Positions 16,907-24,518 of a stretch of 46,870 nucleotides of DNA are shown here, in pieces (position 1 is the first letter of the stretch; each line of letters opens with the position of its first letter). A program made the translations under genes and the position numbers. The notes beneath the pieces were generated by a model that saw nothing but the letters and a program-made list of their open reading frames with translations, did no database searches and was not told the origin of the DNA. This DNA is from Saccharothrix luteola (GTDB lineage Bacteria > Actinomycetota > Actinomycetes > Mycobacteriales > Pseudonocardiaceae): contig NZ_JAJHUO010000002.1 of the NCBI RefSeq assembly GCF_020859565.1, positions 235,389-282,258 of the forward strand, read 5' to 3'.

Positions 16907-17290
16907 TCACGGGCCGCTGCCGACCGTCCGGTTCAGGAAGGCCACGATCCGCCCGTCGGGGTCGCACAGCTCGGTGACCAGTCCCAGCGCCAGTGCCTCC
17001 TCCGGCCCGTGGTTGGCGCCGTCGAAGACCGCCCGGTGCGGGCCACCGGCCCGATCGCGAACCGCATGATCTCCAGGGCCGACCGGGGGAACGGCACGCG
17101 ACCCGCAGTTCCGGCAGCCCGGCGGGACCATCGGCTTGCCGAGGTCGAAGACGGCGCGGAAGGCGTCCTGGTCGTCGAGGTCGCGCACGGTCCGCGTGAT
17201 CGCCCGGCACAGCTCCAGGTTCAGGGCATTGACCTTGCCGTGCGCCGGCCGCACGACCCCGATGCGGTCCACCACGTCGAGCTCGATCAT
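16907..17290 (-). pseudogene. Broken enoyl-CoA hydratase/isomerase (crotonase)
   Basis: The frame from ATG 17290 gives a clear crotonase start (MIELDVVDRIGVV, HGKVNALNLEL) and later a crotonase-like FDGANHGPEEALALGLV segment. It has only 127 codons against about 250 in the family. The GAGxxFSAGxD oxyanion region is absent. The middle part is out of frame: another frame on the same strand reads PRSALEIMRFAIGPVA, which belongs there. At least one deletion and two compensating frameshifts are needed. It is the last gene of the flavin operon and its ATG overlaps the methyltransferase stop. Decay looks genuine because of the missing core, but the frameshifts could also include sequencing errors. 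Confidence 0.65.
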
Positions 17291-18069
17291 CGCGTTCCCC
17301 TTCCCGGAGGAGCCGACCCCGGACCGGCGCGAGCGGCGTCGTCGCGGCGGGCGGCCAGCACGAGCAGCGGTGGTCGCCGGAGGTGTTCGGCCAACTGGGG
17401 GCGGTCGGCGAGGGCGGCGTCGCTCGGGACCGGTTCGTCGATGCCCGTCAGCTCCAGGCCCGCGGCGAGGAGCGCGCCGATCAGCGTCGTCAGTCGCCGG
17501 TGGTGCTTCTGCACGCCCTCGATGATCCAGCGCTGGGTCCGCGACCCCTCGCGCGCGTAGTCGTCGACCGGCCACACCGTGCCGTGCTCGGTCCGCACCC
17601 ACCCGGACATGGGATCCGCGGCCGTGCAGACGGGGTGTTCGACCGAGAAGACGAACCGCCCGCCCGGCCGCAGCCAGTGGGCGACGCGCTCGACCAGGCC
17701 GGGGTAGTCGGCGACGTAGTGCAGCGCGAGGCTGCTCACCACCAGGTCGGCCGAACGGGCGGGCAGTGCGAGCTCGTCCAGATCGGCGCGCAGGAGGCGG
17801 ACCCGCGGGTGCGGGGTGGCCAGCGCCAGCATCCGCCGGGACGAGTCCACCGCCAGGACGTCGGCCGCTCCGGCGTCGGCCAGTCGCCGGGCCAGGGCGC
17901 CGGTTCCGCAGCCCAGGTCGACGATCGAGGCACCCGCCACGGGAGGGAGCATGCGGTCCAGGGCGGGGATCTCGACGACGTCGTTGATCGCGGCAGCCGA
18001 ATCCCGCAGCCGGCGGTACCCCGCGAAGAACCGGTCGTCGTCGTAGAGGTCGCGTCCGGCCGTGCTCAC
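17287..18069 (-). CDS. Class I SAM-dependent methyltransferase
   Basis: The 260-residue protein has a textbook SAM-binding motif I (VDLGCGTGAL at about 50-59), an acidic loop VLAVDSS at 71-77, motif II-III SADLVVSSLALHYV and LRPGGRFVFSVEHP. The HYV and SVEHP features are typical of UbiE/Methyltransf_11 proteins acting on small molecules. It starts at GTG 18069, overlapping the stop of the riboflavin gene (GTGA), and ends overlapping the crotonase start, so it is the middle gene of a three-gene operon. Being cotranscribed with riboflavin genes suggests a flavin-related or flavin-fed pathway, but no substrate can be inferred. The C-terminal 20 residues are low-complexity and Arg/Pro-rich. Confidence 0.85.
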   Translation of the reverse strand: MSTAGRDLYDDDRFFAGYRRLRDSAAAINDVVEIPALDRMLPPVAGASIVDLGCGTGALARRLADAGAADVLAVDSSRRMLALATPHPRVRLLRADLDELALPARSADLVVSSLALHYVADYPGLVERVAHWLRPGGRFVFSVEHPVCTAADPMSGWVRTEHGTVWPVDDYAREGSRTQRWIIEGVQKHHRRLTTLIGALLAAGLELTGIDEPVPSDAALADRPQLAEHLRRPPLLVLAARRDDAARAGPGSAPPGRGTR

Positions 18070-19286
18070 AGGTACTTCCTGAGGTCGTCCACGTCGACCA
18101 TCGGCAGGCCCCAGCGCAGCGCGGCGATCTCCAGGTCGGCGGCCTTCGCCATGGTCCCGTCGGGGTTCATGACCTCGCAGCACACCCCTACCGGCGGCAG
18201 TCCGGCCGCCACGCACAGGGCGACGGTGGCCTCCGTGTGGCCGCCGCGTTCGGCGAGCCCTCCCGGACGTGCGGCGAGCGGGAAGACGTGGCCCGGCCGG
18301 AGGAAGTCGCCGGGCACGGCGCGCGGGCTGGCGAGGCGGCGGACGGTCGCCGCGCGTTCGGCCGCGGACACCCCGGTGCCGGTCCCGGCGGCCAGGTCCA
18401 CCGGGACGTGCTGACGGGTGCCGTGCCGGTCGCCCGGGCCGGGGATGGGACCGATCTCCAGCCGTTCCAGCACCTCGGGCGCGCACGGCACCGTCGAATG
18501 ACCGCAGGCCTGGGTGAGCAGGAAGACGAACGCCTCCGGGCGCAGGTGCGCACCCGCGAACACCACGTCCCCCTCACCCTCCAGATCGGGGTCCCACACC
18601 ACCACCGCCCCGCCGGCGGCGAGCTGCGCGAGGGCCTCCTGCACACCGCGTGCGCCCGAGCGGCGGCCCGACCACGGCAGCGCCGCGACCGCCTCGGCCA
18701 CCGCACGTCCCGGGTCGGACGGCCGGCGCTGTGCCAGGCGGGTGACCAGGTCGGGCTCCAGGTTCACGCGATCACCGGCCGACAGGTCGGCGAGCGTGGT
18801 GCTCCCCAACGTCACGGGGAGCAGCGCCACGGAGAACCGGTCGCGCGACACCTCGGCGACGGTCAGGCTGACACCGTCGACCGCGATCTGCCCTTTCGGG
18901 ACGACCATCGGGATGAACCGCTCCGGCGGCTTGATCCACAACCGCCTGGAGGTGGTCTCGTCGTCGACCCTGACGACCTTGCCCACGGCGTCCACGTTGC
19001 CCTGCACCAGGTGACCGCCCACCCGGTCGCCCAGCACCAGCGGCGCCTCCACGTTGACCCGCGTGCCGGGCCGGATCCCGTCGAGCGTCGACCTGCGCCG
19101 GGTCTCCGGCGACAGCACCGCGGCCAGGACGCCCGGCGCCCGTTCGGCCTGGGTGACGGAGAGCCCGACGCCGTTCAGGCAGATCGAACCGGGCGCGGTG
19201 GCGGCGGTCCTGGGCGCGCTGACCTCGATGCGGCCAGGCTCGACGGCCGTCACCGCGCCGACCTCGTGGATGTGTCCGGTGAACAT
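18066..19286 (-). CDS. ribEB: Fused riboflavin synthase / 3,4-dihydroxy-2-butanone 4-phosphate synthase
   Basis: The 406-residue protein joins two riboflavin enzymes. Residues 1-190 are a riboflavin synthase alpha chain with two tandem barrels (MFTGHIHEVG; GGHLVQGNVD; KGQIAVDGVSLTV; VNLEPDL). Residues about 213-406 are DHBP synthase: EGEGDVVFAG, GTGVSAAERA, FLRPGHVFPLAA, GGHTEATVAL, DGTMAKAADLE. Usual bacterial fusions are RibB with GTP cyclohydrolase II (RibBA); synthase-RibB is uncommon. Several conserved positions differ: the DHBP synthase RENEGD motif reads LEGEGD, the synthase NGVCLTV reads NGVGLSV, and GHVDG reads GNVDA. Activity may therefore be altered, or the gene may be a specialised paralogue. 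The start is ATG 19286 with GAGAGG eight bases upstream. A structured leader precedes it. Confidence 0.85.
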   Translation of the reverse strand: MFTGHIHEVGAVTAVEPGRIEVSAPRTAATAPGSICLNGVGLSVTQAERAPGVLAAVLSPETRRRSTLDGIRPGTRVNVEAPLVLGDRVGGHLVQGNVDAVGKVVRVDDETTSRRLWIKPPERFIPMVVPKGQIAVDGVSLTVAEVSRDRFSVALLPVTLGSTTLADLSAGDRVNLEPDLVTRLAQRRPSDPGRAVAEAVAALPWSGRRSGARGVQEALAQLAAGGAVVVWDPDLEGEGDVVFAGAHLRPEAFVFLLTQACGHSTVPCAPEVLERLEIGPIPGPGDRHGTRQHVPVDLAAGTGTGVSAAERAATVRRLASPRAVPGDFLRPGHVFPLAARPGGLAERGGHTEATVALCVAAGLPPVGVCCEVMNPDGTMAKAADLEIAALRWGLPMVDVDDLRKYL

Positions 19287-19294
19287 GCGACTCG

Positions 19295-19466
19295 CCTCTC
19301 GACAGCGGGAGGTGGATCCTCCGCGCGCGGAACCAGGGGCCTGGACACAGGCCCGAGAGGGAGCGGGGTCTCACCGCGTGGCCTCGGAGTCGCACCGAGT
19401 CGTCCCGCCGCGACGGGCGGAACTGGTGGGCTGTCACCACCACACCTTGGAATCGCACCAAGACCC
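19295..19466 (-). promoter_or_regulatory. FMN-riboswitch-like leader with a predicted SD-sequestering platform
   Basis: On the minus strand the leader contains five consecutive hairpins that follow the FMN (RFN) layout with its pseudo-twofold symmetry. P2 has arms CUUGG/CCAAG with loop UGCGAUU (19446-19462). P3 is around GGUGACAGCCC (about 19420-19445). P4 is 19404-19420. P5 has CUCGG/CCGAG with loop UGCGACU (19383-19399). P6 is GCGGUGAGACCCCGC (19363-19377). The core bases differ from the canonical aptamer: the GGAUGGGAG end is absent and loop AA is replaced by CG. Downstream, CCTCTCG (19354-19360) is exactly complementary to CGAGAGG (19295-19301), which contains the SD. A 7-bp hairpin (19337-19354) lies between, and could compete with a P1 made of ACAGG/CCTGT. 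Confidence 0.55.
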
Positions 19467-19496
19467 TGTATACCACCGCCCGCCCGGCAAGATCAA
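19467..19496 (-). promoter_or_regulatory. Promoter of the riboflavin operon
   Basis: On the minus strand TTGATC (19496-19491) and TATACA (19472-19467) are separated by 18 bp and make a good housekeeping-sigma promoter in this GC-rich setting. Transcription would start close to the P2 hairpin of the leader, leaving very little RNA for a 5' P1 strand. This should be weighed when judging the riboswitch model. Confidence 0.55.
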
Positions 19497-19567
19497 CGCG
19501 TGGCACCCGCGCCGCCGTCGGCCTTGATCACGGAAATCCGGTGACATCGGCAGCCTTCCCCGCCAGG

Positions 19568-20326
19568 ATGGCCGGTGTGGAAGAGGTCGAAGTCGTCGTC
19601 GCCCACAGCCAGCGCGCGACGCTGCGCGTCGGCGACGTGTTCCTGAAGGTCGACGGCGACCCGGCGCACGCCGACGTCGAAGTGCGGGCGATGGCCATGG
19701 TGCCGGTACCGACGCCGGCGATCCTCTGGTGCGAGCCGCCCGTGCTCGCGATCGCCGCCGTGCCCGGCAAGGCGCTCGGCGTCCTCGGCGAACCGTCGGC
19801 CGCGTCGCCGGCGGCCTGGGCCGCGGCGGGTGCCGCCATCCGGAAGCTGCACGACGCGCCGTTGCCGCCGTGGCCGGGTCCCAGGCTCGACGACGTGGCG
19901 GCGGAGCTCGACCGCGAGTGCGCGTGGCTGCTCGCCAACGCCGTGCTGCCCGCCGAGGTGATCCGGCGCAACCGCGAGATCGCCGAGGCCGCGCTCCGAC
20001 CGTGGACACCGGTGTTCATCCACGGCGACCTGCAGATCACGCACGTGTTCGTCGACGGCGACGAGGTCACCGGCGTCATCGACTGGTCGGAGGCCGCCCC
20101 GGGCGACGCGATGTTCGACCTCGCCACCTTGACGCTCGGGCACGAGGAACGCCTGGACGACCTACTCGCCGGCTACGGCCCGGACGCCGACCGCGACGTG
20201 ATCCGCGCCTGGTGGTCGCTGCGCAGCCTGGTGGCGTCGCGCTGGCTGATCGAGCACGGCTTCGACCCGGACGCGCCGGGGTGCGAGTTCGACGTGCTCA
20301 GATCGCGGGTGCGGGAGCTCCGGTAA
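19568..20326 (+). CDS. Aminoglycoside-phosphotransferase-fold kinase
   Basis: The 252-residue protein has the APH/choline-kinase signature FIHGDLQITHVFVDGDEVTG followed by IDWSEAAPGD, giving the catalytic HGD loop and the metal-binding Asp of the DW motif. The N-lobe contains RVGDVFLKVD with the ATP-binding Lys. Chromosomal members of this family in actinomycetes are mostly uncharacterised small-molecule kinases, so resistance cannot be assumed. I chose ATG 19568 (MAGVEEVEVVV) because family proteins begin near there. GTG 19541, nine codons earlier, also fits and has a weak GGAAA site. The gene is divergent from the riboflavin operon and shares its roughly 280-bp control region. Confidence 0.75.
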   Translation: MAGVEEVEVVVAHSQRATLRVGDVFLKVDGDPAHADVEVRAMAMVPVPTPAILWCEPPVLAIAAVPGKALGVLGEPSAASPAAWAAAGAAIRKLHDAPLPPWPGPRLDDVAAELDRECAWLLANAVLPAEVIRRNREIAEAALRPWTPVFIHGDLQITHVFVDGDEVTGVIDWSEAAPGDAMFDLATLTLGHEERLDDLLAGYGPDADRDVIRAWWSLRSLVASRWLIEHGFDPDAPGCEFDVLRSRVRELR

Positions 20327-20500
20327 CTCCGTTCCTGCTGGACACGAGCAGCGGGTAAGCGGAGGAACTGCGTCCGGCGGATGGAGGACGTCGCTGCCGA
20401 CCTCTCATGATCGCTACGCTGTCCGGGCGGATCAACTGACGTGAATCCCGCTCAGTCCGCTTCGCACCAGACTCCCGTTCCAGAGAGGACCGCCCCAATC

Positions 20501-20947
20501 ATGGCTGTCGCCGATGACCTCGACCGCGCCACCGACTCGCCAAGGGACTTGATCGCCGAGCAGACGCGCAAGTACCTGGCGTCGAACGGAGCCGAAGGGC
20601 ACGAGTCGAACGGCATCTACACGCTCGTGCTCGCCACCACCGGGCGCAAGAGCGGCATCCCGCGTCGCACCTGCCTGATCTACGGCACCGCGGGCGAGGA
20701 CTTCGTGGTCATCGCCTCCGACGGTGGTTCCGACCGGGACCCGGCGTGGTTCAAGAACATCCAGGTCGACCCGAGCGTCGGGGTGCAGGTCGGCGACCGC
20801 CGGTTCACCGCCCGCGCCAGGGTCGCGTCCCCGGACGAGCGCGAGGCCCTCTGGGCGCAGATGACGAGCATGTTATCGCTGTACGACGAGTACTCGCAGA
20901 AGACCGACCGGGAGTTCCCGATCGTCGTGATCACTCCCCAGGACTGA
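20501..20947 (+). CDS. DDN-type F420-dependent nitroreductase/quinone reductase
   Basis: The 148-residue protein belongs to the deazaflavin-dependent nitroreductase family. It has the strand and loop TLVLATTGRKSG, then PRRTCLIYG, a DPAWFKNIQVDP stretch, and a WAQM helix near the C-terminus. Family members use reduced F420 to reduce quinones or nitro compounds at the membrane. The ATG at 20501 follows AGAGAGGA at about 11 bases; an in-frame start 20 codons upstream lacks support. It appears monocistronic. Downstream, after 34 bp, the sequence enters a G/C homopolymer block, so its terminator cannot be read. Confidence 0.8.
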   Translation: MAVADDLDRATDSPRDLIAEQTRKYLASNGAEGHESNGIYTLVLATTGRKSGIPRRTCLIYGTAGEDFVVIASDGGSDRDPAWFKNIQVDPSVGVQVGDRRFTARARVASPDEREALWAQMTSMLSLYDEYSQKTDREFPIVVITPQD

Positions 20948-20981
20948 CCCCGGCGGGCAGCTCCTCCCGCGAAGGTGTCGT

Positions 20982-21102
20982 GGGGGGGGGGGGGCGGGGG
21001 GGGCCCCCCCCCCGCGGGGGGGGGGGGGGGCGCGGGGCGAGGGGGGGGGGGGCCCCCCCCCGGGCGGGGGGGGGGCGGCCCCCCCGGGGGGGCCCCCCCC
21101 CC
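20982..21102. other. G/C homopolymer block, probable assembly artefact
   Basis: About 120 bases consist almost only of G runs (up to about 15) and C runs. The flanks TCGTGGGG (20978-20985) and CCCCACGA (21099-21106) are inverted repeats. The same kind of sequence forms both contig ends, so this may be a join of two contigs or a hairpin that was not sequenced correctly. Six-frame translations here are Gly/Pro/Arg strings and are not genes. From 21103 to 21355 no gene is seen; a TACGTT -10-like hexamer occurs at about 21314. Confidence 0.7.
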
Positions 21103-21355
21103 ACGATCGCCTGTGGCACCTACACGTTCGGGTGGTCGTGCGGTGGAAATCGCGGGCTGATCACGCACTGCCGGTGACGGGGGCGTGGGGCTCGACCCTC
21201 CACGTTGGACACCCGGTGCACCGCATCACCGGTTCGATGGACAGCGAGCGGCGTGACGACTGGTCACACCGCCCCGGCGGGCTTGCGACGTCTGCGGATC
21301 AGGTCGGGATCCCGTACGTTGCGGACGACTCGACTTCCGGTCGGAGGAGTTGCCC

Positions 21356-23638
21356 GTGGTGGTCGTTCGCGGTGGTGCGGAAGCCCGCGGTGAGGGTGGG
21401 CCGCACCACGGACCGACCGCGGACTGGCAGGGTTGGTCGGCGTGCGCCATCGCGGTCGCCGGGTTCCTGCTGTGCCTGCTGGCCGGTGGTGGCGCGGTGT
21501 CGTTGCCCTGGGCGGCCGGCCTGGACCTGCGGCTGAGTTTCGCGCTCGACGGCCTCGCCGTGCTCTACGGGATGCTGGCCACCGGTGTCGGCGCCCTCGT
21601 CTTCGCCTACGGCACCCGCTACCTGACCCTGCACCTGGAGCACCAGCGCCGCTCGGCGGTGGAGCGGTGGCGGTTCTGGCCGTGGATGGCGCTGTTCGCG
21701 GTGGCGATGGTGGGGCTGGCCACCGCGCAGGACCTCGTGCTGGTGTTCGTCTTCTTCGACCTGACCGCGGTGTGCTCGTACTTCCTCATCGGCTTCGACC
21801 GGGCCGAGCGGGCGGCGCGGACCGCGGCGTTGATGGCGTTGCTGGTCACGGTGGTCACCGCGGTGGCGATGCTGGTCGCCGCCGTGCTGCTCTACTCGGT
21901 GCACGGGACGTTCTCGATCCCCGAGCTGCTGGCGCGGGCCGACCGGTCGGCGACCACCACGTGGGCGGCGGTGTTGCTGGCGGTGGCGGCGTTGGCCAAG
22001 AGCGCGCAGGTGCCGCTGCACTTCTGGTTGCCGCGGGCGATGGCGGCGCCGACCCCCGTGTCGGCCTACCTGCACTCCGCGGCGATGGTGGCGGCGGGCG
22101 TGCTGGTGATCGGACGCGTGCACCCGCTGCTGGCCCGCGACGAGCTGGTGCTGACCGGGCTGGTGGTCGTGGGCGCGGTGTCGGTGGTGGTCGGCGGGGT
22201 GCTGGCGCTGCGGCAGGACGTGCTCAAGCAGCTGCTCGCCTACTCGACGATCTCGCAGTACGGCTACCTGGTCATGTTGTACGGGATGGGCGGCGCCGAG
22301 GGCAACGGCGGGGCGGCGTTCTACGTGCTGGCGCACGCGATGGCCAAGAGCGCGCTGTTCATGACCGCCGGAACGGTGACGATGACGACCGGCGAGGACC
22401 GCCTGTCCCGATTGGGTGGGCTCGGGCGCCGAACGCCGGTGCTCGCGACGGCGGCAGGGGTGGCGGCGGCGACGCTGGCCGCGCTGCCGCTGACGATCGG
22501 GTTCTTCAAGGACGAGCTGCTGTTCACGGCGGCGTTGCGGCACGGTCCGCTGACCGCGGCGCTGGCCGTCGTCGCGGCGACGCTCACGTTCGCCTACATC
22601 GGGCGGTTCTGGATGGGGGTGTTCCTGGGGCCACCCCGCGGGCAGGTCGGCGCGGCCTCCGGTCTGCTCGTCGCACCGGTCGTGATCCTGGCGGCGGTCG
22701 CGGTGTTCGGGGGCCTGGTCGTGGAACCGTTCGCGCGGTTGGCCTCCGACGCGGCCGGCGTCTCGACCGGCGGACCGGTCGCGATCACCCCGGGCTACCA
22801 CTTCGACGTCCGGCCGGAGAACGTGCTGGCGGTCGCCTCCTGGGTGCTGGGCGGGCTGCTGCTGGCGGTGCCCCGGGTGGCGGACCGGGTGGTGCCGGTC
22901 GTGGCCGCAGCTGGGGCGCGGTGGGGACCTCGGCGAGCTTACGAGGCGACGTTGCACGCGCTGAACCGCGTGTCGGCCGCAGTGCACGACCGGGAGGTGA
23001 AGGACCTGCGCACCAGCATCGGGGCGGTGCTGGTCCCGGCCGGGCTGGTGGTCGGCCTCGCGTTCGCCGCCACCCCGACGGCGGGCGCCTACGCGGTCGG
23101 CACCGTGGTGGGCGCCGACTGGCTGATCCTCCCGCTGTTGGCGCTGGTCGTCATCGCGACCGTGGTGGTCGCCAAGGTCCGCTCACGCCTGACCGCGGCG
23201 CTCGCCCTCTCGGTGGTCGGCTTCGCGCTCGCCGCGGTGTACGCGCTGGTCGGAGCCCCGGACGTGGCGCTGGTGGCCGTCGTGGTCGAGACCATGCTCA
23301 CCCTGGTCTTCGTCGCGGCGCTCGCCCGGATGCCCGACGAGGGCCCGGTGCGGGACGCGGTCGTGCGCGTCCGCCCGCGCCGGCGCCGGTGGGACGTGCC
23401 GGCCGGTGCTGTCGCCGGGCTCGCCGTCTTCGCCTCGGTGTGGGGGTTCCTGTCCCAGCCCGCGCCCGACAGCGTCTCCGCCGAGCACGTCCGGCTCACG
23501 CCCGCCGCCCACGGCGGTGACGTCGTCACGGTGATCGTCGCGGACTTCCGCGGCCTGGACACGCTGGTCGAGATCACGGTGCTGCTGGTCGCGGTGATCG
23601 GCGTGGCCACGCTGATGCGGCGCGGGAGGCTGTGGTGA
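21356..23638 (+). CDS. mrpA: Mrp Na+/H+ antiporter subunit A
   Basis: The 760-residue integral membrane protein is the large MrpA subunit. It is a complex-I NuoL-like antiporter with many helices, including the conserved KSAQVPLHFWLPRAM and LHSAAMVAAGV segments carrying the proton-pathway Lys and His. Its C-terminal MbhD/MbhE-like part contains DFRGLDTLVEITV. The length matches MrpA of Bacillus. The GTG at 21356 is favoured because GGAGGAG lies six bases upstream; TTG 21350 would be too close to that site. It begins a seven-gene operon in the standard order A to G. Mrp complexes exchange cytoplasmic Na+ for H+ and support alkali and salt tolerance. Confidence 0.92.
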   Translation: MVVVRGGAEARGEGGPHHGPTADWQGWSACAIAVAGFLLCLLAGGGAVSLPWAAGLDLRLSFALDGLAVLYGMLATGVGALVFAYGTRYLTLHLEHQRRSAVERWRFWPWMALFAVAMVGLATAQDLVLVFVFFDLTAVCSYFLIGFDRAERAARTAALMALLVTVVTAVAMLVAAVLLYSVHGTFSIPELLARADRSATTTWAAVLLAVAALAKSAQVPLHFWLPRAMAAPTPVSAYLHSAAMVAAGVLVIGRVHPLLARDELVLTGLVVVGAVSVVVGGVLALRQDVLKQLLAYSTISQYGYLVMLYGMGGAEGNGGAAFYVLAHAMAKSALFMTAGTVTMTTGEDRLSRLGGLGRRTPVLATAAGVAAATLAALPLTIGFFKDELLFTAALRHGPLTAALAVVAATLTFAYIGRFWMGVFLGPPRGQVGAASGLLVAPVVILAAVAVFGGLVVEPFARLASDAAGVSTGGPVAITPGYHFDVRPENVLAVASWVLGGLLLAVPRVADRVVPVVAAAGARWGPRRAYEATLHALNRVSAAVHDREVKDLRTSIGAVLVPAGLVVGLAFAATPTAGAYAVGTVVGADWLILPLLALVVIATVVVAKVRSRLTAALALSVVGFALAAVYALVGAPDVALVAVVVETMLTLVFVAALARMPDEGPVRDAVVRVRPRRRRWDVPAGAVAGLAVFASVWGFLSQPAPDSVSAEHVRLTPAAHGGDVVTVIVADFRGLDTLVEITVLLVAVIGVATLMRRGRLW

Positions 23639-24090
23639 GCACGGACGCGCCGCCGGACTCGGTGATCCGGGTCGTCGCCCGGCTGCTGCCCGGCCCGAGC
23701 CTGATGGTCGCCGCCGCCCTCATCGTGAAGGGGTACGCCGAGGTCGGCGACGGGTTCGCGGCCGGGGTGATCGTCGCGTTGGCGATCGCGCTGATCTACG
23801 TGGCGTTCGGGGTGGAGGGCACCGAGTCGGCACTGCCGGCGCTGCGCCACGCGCCGAAGCTCGCGGTCGGCGGCCTGCTCCTGGCGCTCGGGAGCGGGTT
23901 CTTCCCCCTCGTGCGGGGCGAGCCGCCGGTGACCCACCGCCCCGGTCCGGGCGAGCACGTCACCAAGATCGGCGCGCTGGAGCTGTTCACCCCCTTGCTG
24001 CTCGACATCGGGGTGTTCCTGCTGGTCGTCGGTGTGCTGACGACGTTGGTGCACCAGCTCGGACGGCCGCTGGGGGAGGGGAAGCGGTGA
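23635..24090 (+). CDS. mrpB: Mrp antiporter subunit B
   Basis: The 151-residue protein has four hydrophobic segments and the MnhB/MrpB signature (GDGFAAGVIVALA, with G-x-x-F-xxG in the second helix). GTG 23635 overlaps the mrpA stop and has GGGAGG five bases upstream; GTG 23632 is an alternative. It is a required small subunit of the membrane antiporter and forms part of the interface next to MrpA. Confidence 0.9.
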   Translation: MSTDAPPDSVIRVVARLLPGPSLMVAAALIVKGYAEVGDGFAAGVIVALAIALIYVAFGVEGTESALPALRHAPKLAVGGLLLALGSGFFPLVRGEPPVTHRPGPGEHVTKIGALELFTPLLLDIGVFLLVVGVLTTLVHQLGRPLGEGKR

Positions 24091-24518
24091 TCCTCGCCTT
24101 CGCCGTCGCGGCGGCCGTGCTGTTCGGCTCCGGCGCCTACCTGCTGCTCAAGCGCGACCTGATCCGCATGGTCGCGGGCATCATGCTGATCTCGCAGAGC
24201 GCCGTCGTCACGATCATCGCCGCCGGGTTGAGCCGCGGTCGGGCGGCGATCGCGGTGGCCCCGGGCGAGGAGGTCAGCGACCCGTTGCCGCAGGCGCTGG
24301 CGTTGACCGCGCTGGTCATCGGGCTGGCCACGGTGGCGCTGCTGCTCGCCCTGGTGCACCGGGCGATCGTGGTCTTCCGGACCGCCGAGCAGGACGAGCT
24401 GGCCGCGACCGAGGCCCGGCACGCGGCGGGCCTGGAACGGGAGCGGCAGGCCGACCGCGAGGAGACCGAGGCCCGCCTGGAGGACGAGCGGCAGGCCGAG
24501 CGCGAGCGGGCCCGCTGA
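24087..24518 (+). CDS. mrpC: Mrp antiporter subunit C with charged C-terminal tail
   Basis: The first 110 residues are a NuoK-like MrpC subunit with three helices (SGAYLLLKRDLIRMVAGI, SQSAVVTIIAAGL, LALTALVIGLATVALLLAL). Residues about 112-143 form a highly charged Glu/Arg tail that is predicted to be a helix or short coiled coil, longer than the usual MrpC end. The GTG overlaps the mrpB stop, and the stop shares the ATG of mrpD. Confidence 0.9.
   Translation: MILAFAVAAAVLFGSGAYLLLKRDLIRMVAGIMLISQSAVVTIIAAGLSRGRAAIAVAPGEEVSDPLPQALALTALVIGLATVALLLALVHRAIVVFRTAEQDELAATEARHAAGLERERQADREETEARLEDERQAERERAR

Noticed and set aside
20982..21102. G-quadruplex or functional G-rich element
   Set aside because: The same sequence style occurs at both contig ends, which points to an assembly or sequencing artefact.
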